From assembly GCA_963969345.1 (NCBI GenBank), contig OZ017767.1:10422471-10486470 (forward strand): a stretch of DNA of 64,000 bases, read 5' to 3'. Under the pieces are notes generated by a model. The model saw nothing but the letters and a program-made list of their open reading frames with translations. It did no database searches and was not told where the DNA came from. The stretch's first letter is position 1; every line of letters starts with the position of its first letter. Position numbers and translations under genes: made by a program. Source of the stretch: Turbatrix aceti. Taxonomy: Eukaryota > Nematoda > Chromadorea > Rhabditida > Panagrolaimidae. Below are positions 24,063-35,896 of the stretch, one piece after another.

Positions 24063-25422
24063 TTAATACCTGTTTCTCCACCTGGAAGCCGAAGCAGAAG
24101 CGCGATACTCAACTTCATCGTCGGTCTGAAGCTCGGTGAGTGGCTCGCTTGCAGGTGGACTGAGCTCAGCTCGGGGCGGAGCTTCGGGCTGCATGATGTG
24201 AATCATAGCCGGAGCCACGATCTGGGACACTCCACAGTCCGAGGGACAATACGTGCCGGGTACACCTGGTTCACCGGGAATGCCGTAGGGTCCAGGCTCA
24301 CCGCGTTGGCCTGGACCACCCGGGGGCCCGACCGGGCCTTGTTCACCTGGAGTACCGGGGTTGCCTGCCTGTCGTGCATTTTTACCTGTCGGTCCGGGTC
24401 GACCCTTAGGACCTGGGGCTCCAGGTGAACCTCTCGCGCCTTTGATACCGATGCCTGAGATTACGGTATCTCCTTCGGGGCCCGGAGGGCCTAGGAGACC
24501 ATCGATGCCGGGGGATCCTCGGCCACCAACAAGCCCGATTTCACCGTCTATGCCAGGTAGACCGATGTCACCTGGCATTCCGGGACGACCGACGTCTCCA
24601 GGTGTTCCGCGTTCGCCCTGGGGTCCTCGTTGTCCGGGAGGTCCGGCAGGGCAGATAGAGCAGGCGAGATCTTCTTGAGGGTCCAGTTCGATGTCAAACC
24701 CGTCTTCACCTGCTTCGCCCTGGTTGCCGGGGAGTCCGGGTTGTCCGTCTTCACCTGGGAGACCGGGTACGCCAGGTGAGCCTCCAGGGCAGCTGAGTTG
24801 TGTGCACCCAGAGCAGACGGTTACGCCGTTGAAGGGGGAACGAGGACGACGGGAGAAGAAGAGGGTGGTTGACGTTTCTGTTTCAGGTGGGGGAACTGGG
24901 GCTCCTCCGGTAGCTGGTGCAGAGCGGGGCGCACCTGGGGATCGGATGTTTTGGACCGCGTCCCAGAGAGTGTCGACGTTGGTCTTCAAAAAAAAATTTT
25001 TTATAAAATTTTTTTTTAAATTTTTTGTATAACATTTTTTTTTATGAATTTTTATTTGTATTTATTTTGATTTTTGGCGGGCCGATGAATTACAAAAAAA
25101 TTATAATTTTTTTTTAATTTTTTTTGTAAAATTTTTTTTTAAATCAGAAAATTTTTTTATAATTAAAAAATTGTTTTTTTAGTATTTTTTAAATTTTTTT
25201 ATTTATTTTTTTTTACGTAAAATTTTTTTTTGTTAATTTTTAAAATAATCTTGAAAAATATATTATAATTACCTTGTACCTGGCACTACGTTCAGAAATA
25301 TTGACCCGCTCATTCGAAGCCAGGGTAAACAGTAGCGGTATCGTAATTAGCAGCGACACAACCGTGATCGTGGAAATGGCAATCGTAGCCACGGCTATGT
25401 TGTGGAAGACGTGGTTCTTCAT
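24063..25422 (-). CDS. Cuticle collagen, 356 aa
   Basis: Exons 25422-25273 and 24983-24063, phase 0. The start ATG gives [20 protein letters not shown] and a membrane segment through [15 protein letters not shown]. The exon junction lies at [11 protein letters not shown], a spot where nematode collagens keep the ARYK-type motif. A basic cleavage candidate (SRRPRS) precedes the helix. Gly-X-Y blocks are separated by cysteine pairs ([27 protein letters not shown]). The C-terminal tail is non-collagenous and ends in Ser/Arg-rich SASRWRNRY. It converges with the plus-strand collagen but is clearly a different subfamily, so recent tandem duplication is unlikely. Confidence 0.9.
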
Positions 25423-25484
25423 CACGCAGATGTCAAGCGCAACTAAGCAACCCGGGATTAACTGGATAGGATAAATCCGGGATG

Positions 25485-25492
25485 CTTATATA
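25485..25492 (-). promoter_or_regulatory. TATA box of the minus-strand collagen
   Basis: TATATAAG 63 bp upstream of the ATG at 25422. Confidence 0.55.
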
Positions 25493-28379
25493 CCAAATTT
25501 ATCCAGGTGATCCAGGTAACTTCATACCCTGGGGCCATGTTCTGTATTTTGTTCATCTACCTGTCGTGATGATAAAAAAAAACAGTTGTTACCAAAAATT
25601 AGGGTCAGCAGAGAAAATGAACGTAAATGTGTCACAAAATGCATGATCTCAATTTTTTTTTCTTGTTGCGAACGAAAGAAGAAAAAAAGAACGAAAGAAA
25701 AGACACTTTCTTTTTTTACGACTTTCGATGCTGGCTATCAGCTGAAAATGGATGGATGCATAAATTTTTTTCTGAACGCCTTTTTTGTGTTATCGGAGAA
25801 TTATGACAGCTTTGAGAACGCACACACTAAAGAGGTGATTCAATTTTCCATTCAAAAAAATTGTGAAAAAATAGCACTTATTTTTTCACATTTGCTTTGA
25901 CTGTTTGCGCTCATTTTTGAAGTATCATTGATCCTCAATTGATCCTGACCCTTTTGACCACCTACTCCTCGCATCAAATTTCGTAGAATATAAACAAAAA
26001 AAATTGTGAAAAAAAACAAGTGCTTTGCAATTTTCAAAAGTGGTCTGAAAAACAGAACAATTTCCAGATGTTGCACTCTCAGCAACTTGATTCAAAATGA
26101 ACTTTTTTTGATAGTTTTTGACCGTTCGTATTCGTTATTAAAAAAAATAAAAATACGCTTTTTTCGACCAAAAAATTGAAACACAAAAACTAAAAAATTA
26201 AAATGCACGCAACATGCAGGAACTCATAACATAGGAGGCCATGGCTGCATGGTCCCAAGTGGAAAACCCGTTTTCCCCTCGAGACCATTTAGCTAACATG
26301 AGAGATTTTTGAGCTTTTTTGCTATTTTTTGCATCAATAACTCATTTTTTCACGCATGCATGCAAACATTTTCGGTCCATTTTAGCCCAGATGTTTCTTT
26401 TCGTTGCCAAAAATATCCCCGCATTCTTTGGTGCACTTCTTTCATCATAGTGTCATGTTGGCCCAAAAACAATTTATGTCATATCATATGTGTAACAGCC
26501 CCCCTCCCCCTACCAGGTAGGGAGGCCCTGCAGGTGATGAATGAATGAATGTTCATTGATGTCTCCCCCTTTTTGTGTGCGTAACTGATAATAATACGGA
26601 AAGAAGCATGAAACGGGCGGAGTCACCTTTGCTTTTTGCATGCATGCATATAAATATATTACACGGTATATGGATACGATGGCTTCTTGCTTGTGTCTTA
26701 CCTACCTACCTAATAAGTCGTAGACCAACCATCGAGTCGTGTCCTTTCTTTCCCTTTTTTTCCTACTCAATTTTCTCTTCGACTTTGACTACGACCTGAG
26801 GGGGTGTTTTTTTATCCATACCGATATGTATGTCAGTCTTCGTTTATTTTGCTTCTCTGCACTTCACTCAACGATGCACCTATAAATTTTTTCTATCGGT
26901 GAAAATGGTCGAGAAAGGGAGATAAAAAACGTCTGTGACCGGTTTTTAGGCTGCTACTTTACATAAATTTCTTCTTTGGTGCGTTGTGCGCTGTCACGAT
27001 GAATTACGTTCAGCCAGAAATGGGGTGTGATACATACAAATTGATCGTAAATGGATGACTAAAACGATAAAAACAGAAACGAACGTAACCAGGACCAGGA
27101 TCGGGAAAAAAATGTTATTTTGGTCTTTGTTGGTCTTTTCAAATGATCGTAATTCTATCGTAAGACATTTTCTTACGAAAGTTTCTTTTTTTTGTTTTTC
27201 TATCGTTACTCCCACAAATCCCCATCATTCGGCGATCAAGTAGATACTTCAACTTATTTTATCCCAGTTTTATCCCATGGATACGAGCGAAAAATGAACG
27301 ATCTCCTCTCCTTGGATATCATCAAACTTCTCTCTTCCCCAACTCCTAAATATCCCTAGGATGTACATTATATCGTCAGTCAATTGAAAAGAAGAAGGGA
27401 GCGAACATCATACAACGGCAACAACGACAACGACAACGCGACGAAGAACCAAGAAGAGGAATTTATTTAGCGGGCGACTCAATAACACACTTTTTTCTCA
27501 CTGGTAATGTGTGGAGTGCACATGCGTCCGTCCGTGTGTCCAGCATTCAACGTGTTTTCTACAGAAGACAACTCTTTTGTCTTTTTCTCTCTCTCTTTCT
27601 CTCTTCTTTTTTTTTCGACCGTTTCCATCGTTGTCTGCTTCGCTTTTTTTCTAAAAATCTCGTTCTTTTTTTTGGTACTTTTTTCTCCGCTCGACGAGTG
27701 TTCTCGTTCTCTTCTCTTTCTCTCTCCCTCCCTCTTTTGTCCATCACAACCGACGCCACTCCTTTTCTACATTGCTCTTGGCGCTGAGCTCCCTCCGGCT
27801 CGGTTGTTTGTTCGTGTTCGTATTCGTATTCGTTTGCCTGCTCTGTGTGTGTCTGGTCTGCATGCAACGCGGCGGTCGTCGGTTTTATACATAAAGCGCT
27901 CACCAGGGCTGGCTAATGGTTGCTGTCGTCGTCCAACCAACCAACGACAAAAGCAATCGCTAATAGCAATATTTTTTTTTCAAATGTCAATTTTTGAAAT
28001 CGCCCAGTTTTCTGATCATCTGTTTTTTGATATCTCCTAGAAATACACATCAAGCAACTTTTTGTCTCCTAATTCGCTAGCCTAAACTTGTTTTCTACTT
28101 TTTTTTACGTTTTATCGATTTTTACGACGGTGCTCCCTCCTCTTCTCGCTGCCATCCCGACACGTAGTATACGAGTTCGCCTATCAGTTGCGGTTTTGCG
28201 TTCGTTCGCATCATCCGCGGCAACGTTTCTCTCCATAATAAATATCGTGCATCGTAATTCCCATCGTATTTTTCAGGAATATAAAAGTCAACAACATTGA
28301 TTGTCAGAAACTGTCTTTGGTAAATCCAATCAGTTATTGTATGACATTGAGCCTATTCTGCGATACGAATAGCCATTTT
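25493..28379. other. Intergenic region upstream of eIF5 neighbourhood
   Basis: No supported gene. A hairpin-forming pair GGTCCCAAGTGG / CCTCGAGACC sits at 26,251-26,286. A pyrimidine-rich tract lies at 27,560-27,780. Long frames here are driven by composition and show no family features. Confidence 0.4.
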
Positions 28380-28848
28380 ATGATTGACAGCCTACAAGTC
28401 GGTAAGTATCATAAATATGATAATTTCGACTTTACACAACTCCTATTATTATTATTTTCCTGCCTTTTCAGTGAGGTTGTCACGAAAGCGAAAGAAACTG
28501 AAGTCTAACCACCAAAACGTCTCCTCGCCGCCTTTTCATCTTTCGGATTCCACCGTCGACGGTAGATTGCCATTAACCCGTGGCAATACAAAACCTATAG
28601 CTGACACCCAGAAGGCTACCACCGTATGCTTTTTGGAAAAAAATCTCATTCCTTTGCGTCGTCGGAAGGTCGAAAGCATCAAAAACAGTCAACGCTGTTT
28701 AGCTAATCGTAAGTTTTTATTACCTAAAGATAAAAAAATGTGGGAGAACGCTTTATTGTATTCGTGGGAAATTGCAATTGGAATTCAGCTCGAAATTGTA
28801 ATAATAAAAAAGAAAAAAACAGTAGTGATACGATACGAAAGGAAATAG
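28380..28848 (+). CDS. Doubtful small gene or spliced upstream leader of eIF5
   Basis: An ATG at 28380 joins across a good intron (CGG|GTAAGT... at 28402, TTTTCAG ending 28471) into a frame open to the TAG at 28848, giving about 132 basic residues (RLSRKRKKLKSNHQ near the start). A strong donor at 28709 (ATC|GTAAGTTTTT) suggests exon 2 really ends at 28708 and splices onward, perhaps to the acceptor at 29540 just before eIF5. I do not recognise the protein. It could be a separate small gene, or untranslated or uORF-bearing leader exons of eIF5. Confidence 0.3.
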
Positions 28849-29614
28849 AACTATGGAAGCCTAAGAAGATGAGAAAATTCCGTTCAGGACACTTTCCTGT
28901 CGATGTTACTAAATTACGGTATAATGAATGTTTTTTCGTTACTTTCGAAGTTACGATATTACTGGTTTACGGTAGGATGAATGAGAGTTTGGAACTTTTC
29001 GTTTCAAGATTTCTGGGAATGCGATGTTACTGCATTACGGTAGTTTTTTCGATATCAGAAATAATGCAATTTTTTGTCTGAAAATCGCTAGAATGCGATG
29101 TGAATCGAATCATGCCAGACCTCGACATCAGGCTCATTTCTGGATGTTTGGTATTTTTTGATTTGCATCAATCTTGTGATCGTAGCAGTCAGTGTCATAC
29201 GCTGACGTTAGTCACTCTCTTTCTCCCCTTTCTTGATATCAAGCAGTCAGTGTACGTATCACATCACGTGTTCATTTTCTGTGCGTACGGACTTCGACCC
29301 CTGCCTTCTCTGCCGCTACGATTGATTTGTCATTTCAATCTTTCTTCCATCTCCAAGCCTTGAAAATACGATCCATGGTTAGAGGTTTCGGCTGTCCAAA
29401 GTTTAACCTAAGTTTGGATCAGCTAGGTCCAGATATTGAAAACTCTTCGTTGATGAATGGGAAGAAATAAATATTAGCAGTTAGTATTCATTTAACACCC
29501 CTTTGGCCTAAAAGTTGATAATTTTGAGAAATTTTTTCAGCGCTAATCATTTCGCTTTCTACTGAAAAACCTTTTTGTTACATCTGAGAGAAGAATTACA
29601 CACACCTAACCACC

Positions 29615-31592
29615 ATGGCTATCAACATAAATCGCAATATCAACGATCCCTTCTACCGTTACAAGATGCCCCGTCTCTATGCCAAGGTTGAGGGTAAGGG
29701 CAACGGCATCAAGACCGTTATTGCCAATATGGTCGAGATTGCACGTGCCCTCGAGCGTCCACCCATGTACCCTACCAAATACTTTGGCTGCGAACTTGGT
29801 GCACAGGTCAATGCCGATCTCAAGAACGATCGTTACATTGTAAACGGTGAACACAATGCTGAAAAGCTACAGGAACTTCTCGATGGCTTTATCAAAAAGT
29901 TTGTCCTCTGTCCGGCATGCGAAAATCCTGAAACATCTTTGGTGAGTTGGGTTTGGAGAAAATTGGAGAGTATTGGTTTCAAAAGTTTCGATTTTTTGTC
30001 AAAAAAGGCGTTTTTGTGCTCAGTTTGTGATTTTATCATCAAAAAGGGGGCCTAAATGATGATTTTTGTTTACAAAAGCCCAGTTTTATGGTACAAAATG
30101 TTTTTGCGCATAAGCAGTAAAACATTTCCCTTCAAGACACTTATACGTTACTTTATTACGGTAGTTTATACAATTAATGAAGTAATGCATAGTTTCTAAT
30201 CGTAAACCGACAATGTCACGTTTTTTTGCATTTTCAGACAACAAACGTGATTTTGTCATCAAAAACGGGTATAATTTGTGGTTTTTGGTCCGAAAAGCTC
30301 ATGTTTTCGAGTTTTGATCGCAAATCAGTCAAAAAAATGATTTTTTTGCTCATTTTGTGTTTTTTTTTCAGTTTGTCAAGAACCAAACCATTCGCAGCAA
30401 GTGCAAGGCTTGCGGACACGCGTATGTCATCGACGGCAAGCATCGCCTCTCTGCCTACATCCTCAAGAATCCTCCAGCGACCAACGGCGTCTACGACAAG
30501 GAAGAAAAAGTCGATCGCAAAGACAACAGCCCAACCGAATCGAGCAATGGCTTCGATTTCAAGGAAAACGTCACGAACGGTCACAACCACGAAGACACGG
30601 ATGAGGACGACTGGGCTGAGCCTACGCAGGAGGAAAAACTCGCTGCGCACATCTCGAAGCTTGTCATGGACAAGGATCTCGACAAGAGCGAGGACGAACG
30701 ACTCGACATGCTCCATCGCTTCTTCCAGGCCGCAAAGACCAACGGCACAATCGGCAACACCCGAGCAATGATCGACGAGGCTGAGCGACTGGAACTCAAG
30801 GCCAAGGCGGCGCTTTTGCTTGCGAATGTGCTTCTGGATACCAATGTCCTCAAACAGCTCAAGCAGTACCACCAGCTTCTGCATCGCTTCCTCGAGGATG
30901 ATCCGAAGGCTCAGAAGCACTTCCTCGGTGGCGTCGAACAACTCATCGATCGGCACAAGGAGACCCTTCTTCCACGCGCGAAGTTTATCCTCAAGCTGCT
31001 CTACGACCTCGATCTGGTCGATGAAGATGTCATCCTTGCTTGGGCTGAAAAAGTGAGTTCAAAATGTCAAAAATGGATATTTTTCGGGGAAAAAGTGACG
31101 AAAACTTACGATTTTTGGGAGAAAAACTGCAAAAAACAAAAAAATCCCCTCGAGACCAACAAATTTACAGTTGTTTACAGTTTTGCGTGGTCTCAAGTGG
31201 AATTTAGTTTTTTTTCCACTCGGGGCAACTTTTACAGTGCAAGCAGAAAAAAAATTAATAAAAAAAAAATTGACCAAAAATTAATTTTTTTTCTGTTTTA
31301 GCCATCCCGCAAGTACGTCAAGAAGGATCTGTCGAAGGCAATCATCAAGGAATGCGATGAGGTCATCACGTGGCTCCAGGAAGCCGAAGAAGAAGAGAGT
31401 TCCACCGACGACGACGGAGACATTGAATTCGACGAACGCGCACGCGAAGTCGGTACCGTAATCGTCAAGCAGGCCCCCGCGGCCGCTGCTGCTGCTTCGA
31501 CTGCGACCAACGGCATCGCCAAGAAGGCAGCCGAAGAGCCCGTTCGCGTTGTTGTTGATGGCGGTGAAGAAATCGATATCGATGACATCTGA
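29615..31592 (+). CDS. Translation initiation factor eIF5, 432 aa
   Basis: Exons 29615-29941, 30372-31052 and 31302-31592, phase 0 throughout. eIF5 is the GTPase-activating protein for eIF2 during start-codon selection. The N-terminal domain keeps [20 protein letters not shown], including the arginine at residue 15 that is the known GAP residue. A four-cysteine zinc ribbon follows (CPACENPET ... CKACG). A charged linker leads to the C-terminal HEAT/W2 domain and its acidic aromatic end ([13 protein letters not shown]). Length matches the animal factor. A spliced-leader-type acceptor ends at 29540 and the start context is ACCATGG. Confidence 0.95.
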
Positions 31593-32600
31593 AAACTGAC
31601 TTGAAACCGACTTCCTTTTTTTTCTCTCTCTGTATTTTGTTTCTTTCCCCTATCAAACTTTTGTGTCTATCTAACTGACATGTTTTTTGTGGCTGCTTTT
31701 ATTTTTTTCTCTTTCTTCCCTTTTCTATACTATTTACGACTATGATACATTTATGTAAAGCATCTGACTTTATCCTTTGTATTTTTTAGTGAATAAAAGT
31801 TTTTTGACCGGAACTACGGAAGCGGACGTGAAAGGGAAGTGTAAGAGTTTTTTTTTGTTTTTGGTGCCGGTTCGCGTCGATTACGCATATTTATTTGATT
31901 CGAGATTTTTTTTTAAATCTGTGAATAATTATCGCGGCTGGTATGGTCGGTCCCCGGAAAAACAGGGGCAGTCGTTTTTTTGTTCGAACGTAAACATTTT
32001 TTTTTTTGCATTTTTGCACGTCAGGTTTCCAACAGAGCAAAAATTTTGCAAACAAATAAAACGAACGTAAAATTGTGGTCCTGGTTCGTTCGCAAACATG
32101 ATATCACAAACAAAAATATTTGTTCGTAATGCATTAAACGAATATGAACGAACGCACGCGTTCGTCAAATTCTGACCCGATCCTAATTTATCAAAGACGC
32201 GCGCAGCAACTCGGAAGAACGCTCGCACACTGCTTGCACAATGCGCTTTTTTTTGTGGAGTTCGCGCGGGAAATCCAAAAAAAGGGCGATCGAGAGCAAA
32301 AGGTTTTTTTTTATTGTTTGAGGGTTTTGTGCCATGGCATGGATTTTAAAATCTATTGGCTACATGATGTTTTTGTCAGATGTGATATTTTGGGGACACA
32401 TGGTCGTGGCAGCCGATCGAATAAAGTCGAGATCGTGCAATCAATATCAGCTGTTTTTTTGTTAAAAAAAAATTAGAGTTTGCCCTTCAGTTTTTCGTGA
32501 CGAAAAACGTTCATTTTTATTTTTTTTTGTTGTTTACGAGCGTTCTGTTTTTCAGATTCTGGCAACTTTGACTTCGGGTCATATTTCTGGTTTTTAGGCC
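31593..32600. other. eIF5 3' UTR and intergenic region
   Basis: I see no gene. The first 200 bases are probably eIF5 3' UTR (AATAAA near 31,792). Acceptor-like TTTTTCAG (ending 32555) and TTTTTAG (ending 32598) precede the next ATG. Confidence 0.45.
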
Positions 32601-34033
32601 ATGCCACCCAAACGAGAAAAGTCCATTCTGGACAACCCGCTGAATGTGAGTTTTTTTTTGTGGGTTTTGAATTTTATGGCCATGTTTGTTTTTTTCAGTA
32701 CGAACCCCGTCGCTCTACCCGCCAGAGATCCGTTGTCGTGCGCTATGAGGTGAGTGGATTTTGGCATTTTCAGCACCCAGCCTAATCTTGCAGCAAGAAA
32801 TCCCGACTCCAGCTCCGTCGAGCCGTCGCTCAACGACCCGGCGCAGTACCACCGCTCGCCGAAGCACCGTTGGCATCGTCGAGCTCTCCTGCGAGCGTAT
32901 GTCGGCAATCAGAACTTCCCGGGTCGCGAGCGTCGCCCCCGTCGAAGATCCTGTTTTGAAGTTTCGCCTTCAGAATATCGATAAATACGATAGTTTTTTT
33001 GTCGACAAGAATATCCCGTTCCCAGGACCCATCACGCTTCCCAGAGTCTGGATGATGTGAGTTTCTTTCTGATATATGAGAGTTACGATGTTTACGATAT
33101 TTCGTCTAAAAAAATTCCATTTCCTTCTTTTTTTTAAGCAAGCGTCTCAATGAACTGCTCTTCAAATGCCGTTATGCCACTCTCAAGATCTACGAACTCT
33201 ACGAGGCTGAACTCGTCAAAATGGAAGCTGAACATCGACCGTTGCCGGGCAAGATCAAGCGGAACGTGCAATTCTTCCTGGCCAGCATCCGTCCGTCTAT
33301 CAGTCAGCGTGAGTTCTGTTTGAATTAAAAAAAATATGTAGAAATACTAAAAATAGTTCCAAGATAGATGAAAAAATGTTCTGATTATAACGAAAATCGT
33401 AAATCCTCGATCTATTCTAAATTTCCAGTCGAGACCCTATATTTAGGCCAAATTTTTTCAAGAACGTGCTTTTATATTTTTTTTTGCTTTTGTAATCAGA
33501 AATAAGAAGTATGACACATTTTACGGTCAAAAGTAGTCTAACATGGATGAAAAAGGCAGTTATCGTAACTCTTGGGAATGTGGCCTATCCCAATTTCCAG
33601 TCGAGACCCGAAATTTTGTTTTCCTTTTTTAGACCTCGTATTTTTTTATTTCTACCGTAGTTTTTTTCCTTTTTTGGTGTTGAATTATTTACTTCACGCT
33701 TTAGACCGCCTGTCCGTTAGCAACTACCAGGAAGGCAAGCTAGCGATTCACGAAAAGCCAGCGCAGTATGTGGATGTCGCTTGTTGGCTTATCTTCTACG
33801 GCCTCAAGATTTTCCGCGCGGAAAATCTGATGTCTGACTTCATCCAGTACTCGCCGAAAATCCTTGGCGCTCGTCGGAACAGCGCGTATCACCGGAAAGT
33901 GACCATTCAGAAGGCTACCCTGAGCAGGGCCGTCAGCGATTTCGGGAATCTCGTCGGTGAAGCCAAGATGGAGGGCCTCTCCCTGAAGTACTTTGAGCTC
34001 AACAATCCGCGTCGTTATTATGAGAGTAAGTAG
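32601..34033 (+). CDS. Unrecognised basic protein, probably nuclear, 285 aa
   Basis: Five exons: 32601-32645, 32699-32749, 32794-33056, 33139-33308 and 33705-34033. Junction phases agree at every step. The N-terminus is strongly basic and Ser/Thr/Arg-rich (YEPRRSTRQRSVVVRYE, SSRRSTTRRSTTARRST), like a disordered nuclear tail. Two mixed alpha-helical regions follow, the second with HEKPAQYVDVACWLIFYGLK and RKVTIQKATLSRAVSDFG. No catalytic motif is evident. I do not recognise a family. A chromatin, kinetochore or meiotic role would fit the composition but is guesswork. The final codons overlap a donor-like AGTAAGT, so a further exon is possible. Confidence 0.65.
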
Positions 34034-34249
34034 TTTGTATACTACGGGTGCAACAAGTTTCGTAGTTTTGGAAATTTTGTTTTGTTTGATATTAAGTTTG
34101 CAACTTTCCATGGATAAAACTGAGTTGAGCAGACAAGATCAGAACCTCTTTTCGAATAAGAAAATTTTAGAAAAAAATGTTTATTGAATTTCAAAAAAAA
34201 ATTATACGATACATCAAAATTTCGAACAAGAGCGAGCATGGCATAATGA

Positions 34250-34448
34250 CTAGGGTTTGGGGCACGCGGGATGCGGAATCGTGCAGTCATCGAGCAGTTC
34301 CATAGCAGCCCTGAAACACTCGTTGGGTTGATTTTGAGTGAGAAAAATCAGAAACTCACGTCCAAGGCGTGTTCAGCCTGGATCGCACGACTGAAGGTCG
34401 GTTTCGTAGAGAACGGTGAAGCAGAACATGCGTTGGCGAATAATGCAT
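34250..34448 (-). CDS. Candidate 49-aa mini-gene with TATA box, intron and poly(A) signal
   Basis: All parts of a short mRNA gene lie in order on the minus strand: TATAAATA at 34484-34477, ATG at 34448, a donor GAC|GTGAGT at 34359, a 49-nt intron ending GTGTTTCAG at 34311, TAG at 34250, and AATAAA at 34185. The frame from the ATG stays open across the splice (exons 34448-34360 and 34310-34250). The peptide is basic at first (HRSLRNRPSVVRSRLN) and Pro/Cys-bearing at the end, with no signal peptide. Either a micro-peptide gene or a spliced non-coding RNA. Confidence 0.45.
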
Positions 34449-34476
34449 CGGCTGATCTCACAGTCAATCGACTGCG

Positions 34477-34484
34477 TATTTATA
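34477..34484 (-). promoter_or_regulatory. TATA box of the candidate mini-gene
   Basis: TATAAATA, 29 bp upstream of the candidate ATG. Confidence 0.45.
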
Positions 34485-34499
34485 GGCTTTTCTGACATG

Positions 34500-35368
34500 C
34501 TAATTTTTTATAGGCTTTTATGAACGTTTATGTAAATTTAGTCTCTTGCCCGATTTTTCTCGAGTTTTCAATAAATGATGAAAAATAATTGAATTTGTTT
34601 TTTACTTGATCTAATCACGGTCTAAAACGGGCCGGAAATTTTGAATTTTCGGTCCCGGCCTCTTTGTTCAAAAAATTATTTTGATCCAAACCGACGCAAT
34701 TTTTAAAAAAAGTTGTATAATTAATATAAAAAAAGGTCAAAAAAACCTGTAAAACATTTGGAAACGCCAACGAAATGGTTTCTGCTTTTCGGGAAATATC
34801 AAATCACATTCATATCAAAATGGGTTTCACAATAAAGTCAAAATGAATTTCAAAAACCTTATATTTATTTTGTATTAATCAGATTTTTTAATACAAAATA
34901 TAAGTATTAATATGTGAAATAAGTAAATTTGATCTGCGGAAGATTCTGCACTCCAGTAAATATCAAATAATATTTTTAAATATTGTTATTAATTAAAATA
35001 ATAAAATAATGGTTATTATTAAAATAATAACCAAAAAATTGATCTGGCATGTACGAGATACAGTACAAAATCGTGTTTATCTCGGACTCCGGAGTGTTCA
35101 GTTTTTTTTTCAACAAAAAGGATTATTATGCGATAACAGTATAATCCGGATGTTGATTGTCATGCGTTTCCTATTTGTCTAGATTTGGTATAATTAGTGT
35201 CTAAATTGCACAAACAAAAACCAAAAAATAAAGTTTGGTAATAATTAAAAGCGCTCTGAATAATCCCATTGAGTATGACTCAAAGTAAATTTACCAAAAA
35301 AACAATCGTTGTACTTTTATAAATCGTCAATATCCGATTAAACGTGGCGTTTTGCACATATTTACAAG
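34500..35368. other. AT-rich intergenic region
   Basis: No gene seen. Contains A/T runs and, at 35,162, an ATGCGTTTCC... string that resembles the start of the next gene but stops after six codons. Confidence 0.4.
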
Positions 35369-35390
35369 TATTTATACGAAAACGATGTGC
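35369..35390 (+). promoter_or_regulatory. Shared promoter motif of the GC-AG secreted peptide pair
   Basis: The block TATTTATACGARAACGATG followed by YGC is found 62 bp before this gene's ATG and again at 61646-61667, 52 bp before its paralogue's ATG. Its TATTTATA part may serve as the TATA element. Confidence 0.6.
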
Positions 35391-35430
35391 AAAAGTAGTG
35401 CAGTACTAAATAGATAATTAATTAGTCATC

Positions 35431-35699
35431 ATGCGTTTCCAACTAGTAGTTTTGTTGATCGCTCTTCACTGTTTTTGCTCCATGACCGCGCATAGCCATG
35501 GACCATCCACGACCCCCGATGGAGTGAATTCTTTTCTGTCTGACTTAGAATCCGATGCTGAAGGCAAGTTTTTTTTTATATTGTAAACATGAGTGTTGTT
35601 TTTGTTCCAGAAGCCGCCCAGGATGTTGAAGATGCCGTCAATGATGTTAAAAATTCTTCATTTGTCCAGGCTGCCGAAGATTGGCTCGAAAATCTTTGA
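35431..35699 (+). CDS. Small secreted peptide with GC-AG intron, 73 aa
   Basis: Exons 35431-35563 and 35611-35699, phase 1. The donor is GAAG|GCAAGT, the known GC-AG class with otherwise perfect consensus; the acceptor is TTGTTCCAG. A signal peptide opens the protein (MRFQLVVLLIALHCFCSMTA). The mature part is about 50 residues, acidic, without cysteine, and ends in a helix-like AAEDWLENL. AATAAA follows at 35736. A paralogue at 61698 has the same signal peptide, the same GC-AG intron at the same place and the same promoter block. Function unknown; a small secreted product of this kind could be an immune or interaction factor, but nothing in the sequence proves it. Confidence 0.75.
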
Positions 35700-35896
35700 T
35701 CAGAAAAAAAAACTGATAATTGAACGAAACGATTAAATAAAAGGTATATTAAAAAAATATTATAAATGTCTAATTCACGCTAATTTGTTTACTTCCATCC
35801 ACAATTTTTCACTTTATATTAAAAAAACATTGGTAAACCAAATTCGAAAGACTTGAACGTATCAAAAAAATTTTGAGGCGACGGTGAAAAATCGGG

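Noticed and set aside
24198..25032. Plus-strand Pro-rich frames opposite the minus-strand collagen
   Set aside because: Complement of Gly-X-Y codons reads as proline-rich protein; antisense artefact.
27507..28040. 177-aa plus-strand frame in a pyrimidine-rich region
   Set aside because: Phe/Ser/Leu composition follows from the CT-rich tract. No splice structure or family features.
35162..35185. ATGCGTTTCC start resembling the secreted-peptide gene
   Set aside because: Stops after six codons and has no promoter block or intron. Probably chance or too decayed to call.
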